Below are positions 10,880-21,934 of a stretch of 64,000 bases of DNA, piece by piece (the first letter of the stretch is position 1; each line of letters opens with the position of its first letter). This DNA is from Camellia lanceoleosa (lineage: Eukaryota > Streptophyta > Magnoliopsida > Ericales > Theaceae), in contig CM045761.1 in assembly GCA_025200525.1 (NCBI GenBank), forward strand, positions 206,543,870 to 206,607,869, read 5' to 3'. The notes below the pieces were generated by a model. It did no database searches and was not told the DNA's origin. It saw nothing but the letters and a program-made list of their open reading frames with translations. The translations under genes and the position numbers were made by a program.

Positions 10880-11890
10880 ATGCAATATGACGTAGGAGGA
10901 AGGAGACCACTATCCAATACAGGACGTAGTAAAGTAGATCCTAATAAAAAGTATAAGTTTCATGGAAAGCGTAGACAACCAGATATGAGTATACAATTAC
11001 AGCCAGCAACCAACCAAGAAACCCTTTTAGACTTGGCTACATTCGACCCTCAGATATGGCAAGAAGTGATAGAAAAATGGGAAAAAGATGCGGCAAAGGC
11101 ATGGATGAACAATCCCTTTGAATCAACTGATATGTGGGAATATATAGATACACTTTTAGGAGATTCAGCTTTCAATATATATTTAACTTTTAAAAGAAAA
11201 TATGAAGAGACTATTAGACAACTTAAAAGATTAGGAGATAACCCATGGAATTTTACTAGTTTTATAAAAGAAATGTTTATAGGATACAACCCTTCTAGAA
11301 GAAATGATTATACTCAAAGTATAGCATTAACCGAGTTAGATCAGATAATATTAGGAAGTTGGAAATATATTGTACCTTTTAGCAAAGAATATTTAGCCAT
11401 GGCGACTAAATGGAAAAAGTTTTGATGAAGAAATCTGAAATAAATATTTTAGGAAATTACCAAGAGAATTAGAAAGAGAGATAGAAAATAAATGATCAAT
11501 TTATTATGCAAACTTACCGACAAGAATAGCCTCGGAAGTAAATATAAGAGGTTTTAGGAATAGGAACTAGAATAGTTTTACATTCCAAAAGCTTAGAGAA
11601 AAATGTATAGAAGTCAAAATACATAAAGATTTGAAAAATCGAAACTATGGTTTTTGTGGTAGCATAATATATACTCCTCAGCAATATGAAAATAAATATA
11701 ATAAGAAAAAATATAGAAAATATGAAAATATAGAAAGGAAAAATATTGGAAAAGAAAATATAGAAAACCGTGGAGAAAACAAAAATTCATTAGAAAAAGT
11801 AAAACTTTTAATAGAATAAATTATAAATAACTACCTAAGAAAGAGAAAGATAAAAGAAAACAAAGATATATTAGAAAACCTAGTAGTAAA
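10880..11890 (+). pseudogene. EPRV capsid (gag-like) domain (broken)
   Basis: A 181-codon open block at 10,880-11,425 precedes more broken frame up to the zinc knuckle. It contains a tryptophan-rich helical region (IWQEVIEKWEKDAAKAW, WEYIDTLLGDSAFNIYL), as in caulimovirid and retroviral Gag capsid domains. Its place between movement protein and CCHC knuckle agrees. Stops after 11,425 disable it. Confidence 0.75.
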
Positions 11891-11899
11891 AAATGAAAT

Positions 11900-11941
11900 T
11901 GTTTTATATGTGAAAAACCCAATCATTTTGCAAAAAACTGC
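11900..11941 (+). pseudogene. EPRV CCHC zinc knuckle
   Basis: CFICEKPNHFAKNC fits CX2CX4HX4C exactly. This is the nucleic-acid-binding knuckle at the end of the capsid domain of caulimovirids. A TGA lies two codons upstream. Confidence 0.9.
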
Positions 11942-12260
11942 CCAAAAAGACATAAGCCTAATACTACTAAATAGATAAAAAAGACCACATATTATAGAAG
12001 ATTTAGAAGAAGATATAATTAGCATAAACAGTGATGATTCAGAAGTCTATAGCATAGTCAGTGATTATGGATACCAAATAGAAGTCCTAAGTTCAGATAA
12101 TGATTCAAAAAGTGATACCGATATAGACAATCTTTTAGGACAACTTAACCAAGAAATAAGAATATCTTATTCCCATGATAATTTCTTTATGATGGAATGC
12201 AATCCAAATACTGAATGCCAGTATAACTTTAGGATTGGACTAGGATTTGATATCACTAGA

Positions 12261-12341
12261 TGCATTTATTGTAATTGGTTTCCCGCTAAAAATAAGAGAG
12301 CTCAATGTTTATTATGCAGTATAACCTATTGTATAGTTTGT
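12261..12341 (+). pseudogene. Second cysteine motif, badnavirus/tungrovirus type
   Basis: Within the open block 12,189-12,488 the cysteines fall as CX2CX11CX2CX4CX2C: CIYC, 11 residues, CLLC, 4 residues, CIVC. This second cysteine-rich motif between capsid and protease is characteristic of badnaviruses and rice tungro bacilliform virus. It is the best evidence for the genus-level placement. Confidence 0.85.
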
Positions 12342-12719
12342 CTAGAAAAATTAAATATGACACACAAGATAACGTTAGAAAATAACGATGAGATGCGAGA
12401 AGATCATAGTATAGAAAACAAAGAATTACACTTAACAATTAGAGAATTAGAGATAGAAACTAAGGCTAACTTTTTCTTTTTTTTTTAGAATCAAAAGATA
12501 GACAGCTTAAACAGCAGTTAGAACAATTTCATACTAAATATCCTTTAAAAGATAAACTTATTGACGAACATATGCACTCCTTAGAATTAGTCAACCTAGT
12601 TGATTCTCAACCCTTTAGTCAAATATTCCCAAGCACAGTCAGATGACGCATATCTACCATTTAATTACCCTGTCATACCCAAGCTAAATTTAGTTGCAAT
12701 CTTGTGTAATTAAATTTGT

Positions 12720-12960
12720 GGAAAAAACTCTTAGTATAAATGCCATGATAAATACAGGAGCTAGTAAATCATGCATTGAACAATACATAATTCCACCAGG
12801 GTGGAGTTTGCTTTAACAACCCCAGCTTTAGTTAGTATAGCCAATGGCACTAGACAGACATATACACAATGCATTAATGGAGCACAAATTAGTTTTCATC
12901 ATATAGGCTCACGAACTCAACAGATAGAATGGTTCCCTTTACACCTGGGTTAATATTTTT
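12720..12960 (+). pseudogene. EPRV aspartic protease, truncated
   Basis: A retropepsin-like segment shows the active-site block as NTGAS at 12,751-12,765, with Asn where the catalytic Asp is expected. Coding similarity fades at about 12,955, before the C-terminal part of the fold, which marks the right edge of the element. In a free genome the RT (now at 3,847) would follow. Confidence 0.7.
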
Positions 12961-14252
12961 TAATATGCTATAAACAAATAATAACAATGAAGTAGAAGAG
13001 CAAGATTCCAAATGAACAAATTCAGAAGGGATTGATCAAGAAATGGGAATGCCCTACCTTTGAGTGTGGTTTTAAATACAAGTTTGTTGGAAGAAATGAC
13101 ATTTCCTATCAATTTAATCACTTCAACCAAGAGAATGTTTAACAATAAGGCTGAGTTGTACATTGCAAGTAACCCTATATTCCATGACAGGGCTTAAAAA
13201 TGTTGAGGAACAACATCATTTTTTTTTCCTTTTCTTTTTTGGCTAAGCAATATAGATAAGATAATCAGCAATAAAATTGGTAATCTAAATCAGAAATTAC
13301 TATGACAACCTATTGACATCGTCAATAAAATTTTTGAGTACCATCACTGGTGGACCTAACCAAAAACTAAAAAATTGCACTATAGTACACTGTATCTCCC
13401 ACAAATTTTGAGAAATTACCACTAATACCCTCCCTCTCACGGAATACAATTAACTATAACAAATTTGTATATGGGGTGTAACTATGCCTATATTTATCTA
13501 GCTTAAGGGAAGTGTTGAAGGGTATGATTCTTATTCTTTCTACATTGTCCAATGTGTTATCATGGTATTTACCATTTCTTACTTTCCTCTTTCAATAATT
13601 ATTACATCTATAATACATTAATTTGGAAGAAAACATGCTATATTCAATCTGATTATGCATTCTAGAAGACTACTCTGAAATGACTACATCAAAGTGCAAA
13701 GATATAATCACTTAACATGCTCCCTTCATATTACTGCTAATTAAGTTGATAGGAATTCAACCAACTCCCCAAACATAAGCAACATTTAGAAGGCATTTGA
13801 AGGTGGAAATGTTACCTGCTTAAAACCCATTCAGACAAATGCATCCTAAACCAGAGGCTACAGTTTGAGTCCCATTCTTAACTAGGCCAATTTCCATGTA
13901 TGGTTTCTTCCAGGTCGGTAATAAATAGGAAGGCATCATCAAGCATGGCTCAGTTCCATGCTACATATCACATTTAATAAATTGTAAAAATATATTGCTG
14001 CGTTGTTAGCTGACTGTATAAAATGAGTTAAAGAGGTTTATTGAAAGGTAATGCGCAATGAGCAATGAGCCAATGACCCATGGGATAGAAATTTCTGATA
14101 AAAACTTCCTGAATTCCACTCTTCCAGATATCCTATGGAAATAAAAGGACTTGATTGCATAATTTAATGCTGTGAAGACCAAGAAGATTGAATCATTTCA
14201 AAGCTATGGAAAAGAGTGTTGCATGTTCAACTTCCACAGATGACTGAATGCG
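12961..14252. other. Intergenic, no gene recognised
   Basis: AT-rich sequence lies between the pararetrovirus and the 3' end of the kinase gene. I see no conserved ORF or mobile-element ends. The last few hundred bases probably include the 3' UTR of the minus-strand kinase gene. Confidence 0.5.
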
Positions 14253-14273
14253 CCCCCCCCCCCCCCCCCCCCC
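14253..14273. repeat. Homopolymer C21 tract downstream of the kinase stop
   Basis: Twenty-one consecutive C lie about 90-110 bp beyond the kinase stop codon. In the sense of the gene this is G21 in the likely 3' UTR. Run length in an assembly is uncertain. Confidence 0.9.
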
Positions 14274-14359
14274 TCCTCTTTCTTTTTGTATCTTTTTATG
14301 TTCAGTATCTTTCTAAATATATCATGTGTATTAGCATGCTCAAAAGCTGTTAACAATGC

Positions 14360-14485
14360 TCATGAAGTTGAAGTAGGTGTCGTTGGAACTCGGAGAACTT
14401 GTTGCAGTAAGCGTGCTGCCAGACGTTGAGTGATTCCACTGATAACACGCCCCCCAAGACTGCGTGCCTCCGGTTCTTGAAGGAC
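14360..14485 (-). CDS. ABC1K3: ABC1K3-like exon 7 (terminal exon)
   Basis: The exon has 41 codons plus TGA, beginning VLQEPEARSLGGRV and ending in a Thr/Pro/Ser tail. The acceptor is GAGCAG. The start continues directly from the exon 6 end (ILQ then VLQ) in phase 0. It lies 4.2 kb from exon 6, and a fold-back element begins only 42 bp upstream in the intron. Confidence 0.88.
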   Translation of the reverse strand, partial: VLQEPEARSLGGRVISGITQRLAARLLQQVLRVPTTPTSTS

Positions 14486-17400
14486 CTGCTCATGTATGTT
14501 TCTCCAGTTAGCTTGACAAATAAATATAAGGGCTAAATTCATTTTAAACCCTTGTGGTTTGGGACTGGAGCACTTTATCTCCTTATCGTTCAAATATAAC
14601 CAAAAAGTCCCCATGTGATTTTGGACTAAAGTGCTACCGTTAGTTTTTCCATCCAAATTAACAGAATATGTATTACACACCTTTTTTTAGAGTGGGTTTT
14701 GTTTTCTAAAAAATTAGAATGCAATTAATACAACAAAAGAACAATTTTACCCCCATTTTCTCCAAACCTAAAATTAAATTAATATGTTAATTAAAATAAA
14801 ATAAATTAAATTAAATTAAAATATAATGAAGAATTGATTTAAAACTTAATTAAATAAAATATAAAATAAACAATAATTAAGAATTGATCTAAAATGTAAT
14901 TAAATTAAAATTAGATTAACATGTTAGAAATTATAATAAATAATTAAGAATTTAGGATTAATTGTGATCTAAAATATAATTAAATTAAAATTAGATTAAA
15001 AATTTAGTAATTACAATAAATAGTTAAATATTTAGGACTAATTGTGATCTAAAATATAATTAAATTAAAATTAGAACAAAAATTTAAGAATTACAATAAA
15101 TAATTAAGAATTTATAATTAATTGTGATTTAATTGAATTAATACTAAACATTATAAATTATGTGTACGAGAGATGAGAGAGAAAGAAAATAACAAAAAAT
15201 ATAAGGTTTAAGGGTAGTATAGTCATTTTATATCTATAGTTAATGGTATTAATGGTTGCATTTTAGTCCAAAACCACATGGGGGGCATATGGCTATCTTT
15301 AAACGACACGGAGGTAAAGTGCTATCAAGTCATACCACAGGAGGTAAAATGAATTTTGCCTTAAATGCAAATTCAGTGTTCGTTTTTACTTCAATGAAAA
15401 GTGCCTTACTGTTTTTGTACACCACTAATTTTATTTTATTTTTTAGAACAGCAACAAAGACAATATTAAGAAAGATAAAATACAGAAAGAGTACAATGAG
15501 AAATCAGGGGACAAGGAGTCCACTAGCAAAAGAAAAAAGAAAAGCAAAAAACCAAAGCTACATCCCACATATAAAATCACTACTAACTAAAAATAAAGGA
15601 ATTCCCTAGAAGGACGTGTTAGATGGTTTGATATAAATTGTTGGGCCCATTTCCTAACAGTTTAGGCTTTTGGAAAAAATGGTGACTTAATATGGTATCA
15701 AAGCTCAAATTGAGAGATCTTGGGTTCAAGTCTTTCCATGGGCATTTGGTATTCGGTCTCCGTTTGGTTTATTTCTCTCTTTTTGGTTGTTTGCTTCTCC
15801 TTCTATTTGGTTCTCTATTTGTATCTCCACATGCAAAATGGGATTGCACGTGAGGGAGGGTGTTATATAGTTTTGTTGGGCCTGTTTCCTAACAGCTTAG
15901 ACTTTTGGAAAAATTGGTGACTTAATAGGAAGATGATGTTGAAACCCAAAAAGAACTCAAATAACATATTTTATGCCATAAACTCCCACAATCTACTAAC
16001 TTTTCTTCAAAAATTCTTGCATTCCTCTTCAATCGTAACACCCATAAACTTCATAAAAACAAACATTAAGCCCACCACCCACAATGAGACAAACATGTTG
16101 AGAAAACTGAAAAAAGGCATTGAGAAATGAATTTCCAAGGAGAGTAATAATTTCCCCAATTAACCAACTCCTAATCCACCACCAATACCCTAGCGGACTC
16201 CAAAAAATATACACCACAATCTAGATGGAGTGCTTGAATTCTTGTGTTCATGACCTCCCACAGCGCATTCTTGTGGTGTCTTTATGAAATGAAAGGCCCC
16301 CAATATCAAAATCAAATCCCTAGTCCCTCGGTCCAAACAGATCAGTGGCATCTTCATCATCTGCAAGCAATGGGTCTCACAGTATGATTTCCTTGGCGAA
16401 GCCCTTCTGCTGCATCGCCAGATCAATCCAAGATAATTGGTGGTGGTTGGTTGCGATGGGTGGCCGTCATAATGGGTGGTGATTGGCTGCAATAAGGGCA
16501 GTGATAATGGGTGGTAGTTGGCTGCGACGGGTGGTAGGTGATGGAGTCTTTGGGTGGAGAGAACAATCTGTTGGGTTGAGACAAACTGTTCGACGAAAGT
16601 CCCATGTGAAAGACTCGACAAAGCTTCAAGTCTAGTTCAATTTGACCCTATTGGTTCAATCTCATGGCAATTAAAATTCTACCTCATCTCTTTCTCTCAA
16701 GTTGAGTATGCTTTTGCAAGTATTAACACAAATTTATATATATATATATGTTCTATTTAAATTTCATGTAATAAATAGTGTTATATGATGTGTCCTTTTA
16801 TAAAGCAAAATATTAGAAACTCCAGCTAAGTATTTGGACAATGCAAGAATAAATAATCAATAGATTCCTCTTTTTGAGAGGCATTAACATATAAAAACTC
16901 CAGCTAATCATTTTGCACACTCCATCCCCTCATTGATCTTAAATGGCATCAACAAATTTCAACACCTTATAGAACACCCGTCCCACAAGCATAATATAAT
17001 AAATAAATTAGTTACTCTACTAACAAAGACAAGACTAGAAGGGAAAAAATGAGAAAATGTCCAAAAGATAACTAGCATTAGGAGAAGGAATGGCGGGATC
17101 AAACTAGTGATGAACATATAACATGTGGCTAGAGCACAAGTTTGAAGAGACTTTCATGAATAAGATGGAAGACCACTATAACCAAACACAATACATCATT
17201 GAGAAGAGGAAGAGCAAATCACTATGCTTGGTTATCATTTTTCAAAAACACTTTTCAGAAAATTCTACTTTCTTATTTTCCATATTTTTTTGTTTTTACT
17301 GAATTTTTTTAATATTTTGAACAATTTTTTTTAATTTTTAGACATACCTAACATAAATATACCTAAAAAGTAAAAAAAACCTTTAAAAAAAACCTTTAAA

Positions 17401-20400
17401 AAATTCACTAAATACCAAAAATACAAAAAAAATACGAGAATTCAGTACATTTTTAATATTTTTATGTATTTATTAAGTTTTAAAAATATTTTTTCACAAA
17501 TTTTTTACTTTTTAGATACATCTAAGTAAGGTGCATCTAAAAAAGTTAAAAAAATGTTTAAAATTTTAAAAATATTCACTAAAAACAAAAAAACACGAAA
17601 ACCAAAAAAGTCAGTTTTCAAAAAACTTAATTCAAAAAACTCAAACCATAAATCTCAACCCCTAGTAGATTAAAATTTTAAATCTCCAATAGGAATTCGG
17701 CAATTTGAATTCCTCATCAATTTATATAGAGATCGATACTACAGTATTTTCTAAAAGAAAAGTGTAAGGTGAGGCACGACAAAAGGCACAAGACAAGGGA
17801 TAACACAAGCTTATAGTTGTAGCAAAGAGGCCTTTACTTATTTTTATTATAGATTTAGAAGCATAGAAATAACAAACAATAGTGAAATATAGTTTAATAT
17901 CAATTCACAATCATGATTATCAGAATTCTAATCTGGATTGTAGGATCTTAAGATCCTACGATTATAGTTGGGGTAAACGATCTGGATCACAATAGGTTCT
18001 TAAATTCAATAGGAGCTTAAAGTAACTATGATCCTAGTCATAAAATCGTATAGAATTGCACTACGATCCCGATTCTATTACTATCCCAATCCTACTAAAA
18101 AAAATTTCATGTTATTTATTTCTTATATATGCATGTATATTTGTATATTTATATAAGAAATTTGACTATAAACTATTTCTCCAAACATCTCCTGTAATTT
18201 ATGTTGACATAAAAGATGCATTACATCAAATTTATCATTTTTCTTTAATAATTTTCAAATTATTTAAGATACATTATCATTATGGATATTTTTTCGTTTT
18301 ATTTTACATTGAAAGTAGAATCTTATGATCCTCGATCCGATTCTACGATCCGATCCACAAGTCCCTCCCAACGATCCTACCTAGGATCCCAACTTTAACA
18401 ACCTTGTTCACAATATTAAAGATGCACTTTTTCAGCAATAATCCCAAAACAAATTTGATGGCCTTACTGGATTTTTTTAGAAACTAAACTGAGGTCATTT
18501 TCTCACTCCTAGAACCACAGAAAATTTTCTTTTACTCTTTTAACGCTGATAATATCAACTCTTGTTACTAGAGTATTACAAGCACAATGGTTTAAACTTA
18601 CAGAATAAAATAATCATGTCATGTCCACTCAAAACTAAAAATAATATAAAACAAAGAGAAAAGGAAATATTGAAAAGTTGTTCTCACCTGCAAAATAGGC
18701 TGCAAAACAGTAGGATCAAAATTCTCTGAGGATCGCAGAAGCCCCCATATCCTAAACACTTGTGCCCTAAGCTCCATAATGTTGCTTTGCTCAGCATCAC
18801 TCATTATAAGAGGCCCAGTGGAATTGGCATTGAACATAAGAGTCCTCATAGGACTGGGAACAGAATTGTAAGTATCAATCACAGAGCCTAAAATAACAGC
18901 TTCAGTAACACGGACAGCTTCTTTGATGACTAAAGCCCTGAGCTCTTTGCCATTTGGACCCAACAATAGCTTCAGGACAGGTTGTAAAGCATCTTTTGCA
19001 GAGAAATCCCTATCCTTTTTCCCTTGAACAAGTAGATTTTCAAGTCTATTCCACCTGTACCAGAGCAATAGTAAGAGCTATAGCACTAAACAGAATCAAA
19101 TTCCTCAATCCAAATGGAAGAAATATAAAATTAGGACAGCAGTAAACACATGCCTGAACTTGCCATCTTTAAAAAGCAACTCAATAAGAGCATCTCTGAG
19201 ATATGGATTTGGATCTGTGAGAAGCCTTTTCAAAAATAAGGATATGAAGCAGCCAGTACTTTAAAATTAGGGTCAGCATATAGGGCTAAACCTTCTAGAG
19301 CGATGGCGACCTCAATATCAATGCATAATAAGGTGGGACTGCAGGCATTTGACCAGCCAAAGGAGTGACCATTAGTACTGTGAAAACTGTAGTTATCTAC
19401 TACATTTGCCTCGATTATAAAAGAAAAAGAAAGAAAGAAAGACAAAAAAAAAAAAAAGAAAAAAAAAAAGAGTTGCTCTGTGAATTCCTACTGGCAATCA
19501 AAAATAATCCAGTTGGCTGAGTTTGCCATAGCCACTTGCAGACTAAGACAGCACAAATCAGGTGAGAAGAATGTGAAAGTCATTGATAAAATAAGACACT
19601 GGGAGCTTACCATTGAATGGATATTGGTACAGAACAGCACCCAGACCATCCACTAGTGTTTTAAAGTTGAGTTCGCTCACAGTTGAATTAAGTGCATCAT
19701 CAAAGAAGTTTTGAAGTGCTGGTACAATTGGGGAAACATCTACATCTGGGGACAAGAAATCTAGAGCGTAGTAATCACGAGCCATAGCTTCATAATCCCG
19801 ATTAACCATGTGAACAACATGACCAATGATAGCAGATCTTGCTTCTTCTGGGGTTTCACTCATCATTCCAAAATCAAGAAAAGCAAGCTTTCCCTCGGGT
19901 GTTGCCAAAAGATTTCCAGGATGAGGATCTGCATGAAAATATCCATACTCAAGCAGCTGTCTCAGACTACACTGAATACCTGTGTTCACCAGATCCAAAA
20001 CATTCAACCCTTGTCTCTCAATGGCATCTTGCTCGTTTAATTTGACACCTTCAACCCACTCCATTGTCAATACTTTCCCACTGGTGTAGTCCCAGAAAAT
20101 ATCTGGGACAAGGACTTCTTCTTTATCAGCATACAACTTTTTAAACCTCCTTGCATTCTGCCCCTCCTGCATAGACCTGTCAAAATTAACATTCAAACCT
20201 AGAAGAATATTTTATAAATTACCAAAACTGTACTTTTTCTCCTTCACTCAAGTCACAGAAATATTACACCTGGATAAAATCAGAGGCCAACATGCATGCT
20301 TGAGAGTTGAGATGGTAGTGTATAAACACTAATGGCGAAACTAACCTGCACATAATTGAGCTCTTGATAAACTCTGCGAGCAAATTCATCAATAAGGGCA

Positions 20401-21897
20401 ACAACATCACTGGATATTATGTCAACATATTTGTTTATGAGGAATCCTAGACCTCTTATCAGATAAAAGTCAAGTCCTATAGCTTCTTCAATACCAGGTC
20501 GTTGCACCTTCACAGCAACAATCTGACCAGAATACTTCAGCTGAGCTTTGTAAACTTGGCCTAGACTGGCTGCAGCAATTGGAGAAGGAGATATCGATGA
20601 ATAGATGGAGTCAAGTGAGATTCCCAACTCTCTCTCAATGCAAGAAAATGCCTCTGCATCTGGAAATGTTGGCAAAGCATCCTGCTCAATCATAAGATGG
20701 CAGTGAGGGTTGTTAAGACTCTTTACATCTAAACCTCTATTTATAACATGCATAGTGCAAAGCCTAGGCTATATTTTACAACACTCTCATTTTACAGAAA
20801 AAAGAGTCACCATAAAACTTGCATCATTAGCGCATGGGAAGGAAGGCAAAAAAAAACGAAAAATAAATCACCCGAAATCTATGTTATATGGACTCAGATA
20901 TGAGTATCAGGTGCAAGTACGTGTCAACAGTCTTACTTTCCTAAACTTAAATTTTAGGATCATTGGGTTATGTATCCACAAATTAGGTATGGGTATGGGG
21001 ACCTGTCTTGCACAGTTATATATTGTACATTATATAATATTCCTAGATAAGTAAATTATTTAAAAATGTACTTAAAATCAAATAAGATTTGCAAGAAATA
21101 TATAATTTCTCTCTCACATTCATGTTACTAGCAAATATGAGCTGCTTTTCTTCAAACATCAAATAAAATGAAAGGATCCAAGTGTCTAAATTGAGCATGG
21201 GTGTCAGACACACCTTCACCCATGTCATATCTCGTTGACATGGGTATTGTGGACAAATAGAAGAGTCCATGTAATAGTGCCTGAAATAGATAACATTGGG
21301 GAATTCTAGATCTCCTTCGAAATTCATTTATCAAGGGTCGTCTCAGTTTAGTTCTTTTATTCACTTCAATGTGGGAAATGGGAGGGGTATTGTTTATCTG
21401 GATTTCATAATTCATCTATTGCATCCATAATTTCATCCTATTCCATTTCGATGAAGTTCAAGACCCACAAGAAGAGTTGGATAAGCAATCAAAGGTAGTG
21501 CATAGGCAACCTGTTGGAACAATTCATCTTGAATTCTTCAGTTGGTGGTCTTCGGGTCTTCAAAACTTAGCGATGATCTAGTCTATGTAGAACAGAAATT
21601 TGGTGCTTCAAGTCACGTTACTCAGCCACTTTCCTAAAGACAATATTTGCACTCACCAAAAAGTGTGCAAGGGGTTATAGCAAATTTGCCTCCAGGATAC
21701 AATGAATGCATGATCTAAAAATCAATTCTACCGGCGTCTGCACTGACGACAGTAGATCAAAATACTCTTGATATAATCAAAATACTCCTGATATAATCAA
21801 GAAAACCAAGACACTAATAATCAAGTCCGCAGAATTTGATTACCAGTAAAAACACAGAAACTTGCTTACGAAACTCTCGATCGAAAACTCTAAATCA

Positions 21898-21934
<37 letters not shown>

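Larger units (their letters stand above)
3508..12960 (+). mobile_element. Endogenous badnavirus/tungrovirus-like pararetrovirus, circularly permuted
   Basis: A plant DNA pararetrovirus (Caulimoviridae) copy lies in the chromosome, with each hallmark domain present once. From left to right it shows RT and RNase H, then unassigned ORFs, a TATA promoter, a tRNA-Met-like primer-binding site, two small ORFs, movement protein, capsid, a CCHC knuckle, a second cysteine motif and an aspartic protease. In a free genome the protease precedes RT in one polyprotein. Here the protease sits at the right end and the RT at the left end, so the circle was opened between them. Many stops and frameshifts make it inactive. 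The base composition is very A-rich. Boundaries are approximate because such integrations leave no fixed duplication. Confidence 0.88.

Noticed and set aside
15693..15704. tRNA-Met gene
   Set aside because: Only the 12-base primer-site complement is present, not a tRNA cloverleaf; it belongs to the LTR element.
15720..15920. 66-codon frame inside the SMART element
   Set aside because: It spans the internal region and 3' LTR of a non-coding mini-element; the frame is incidental.
16190..16621. 143-codon minus-strand frame in kinase intron 6
   Set aside because: Composition comes from a short G-rich repeat; no homology recognised and it lies inside an intron.
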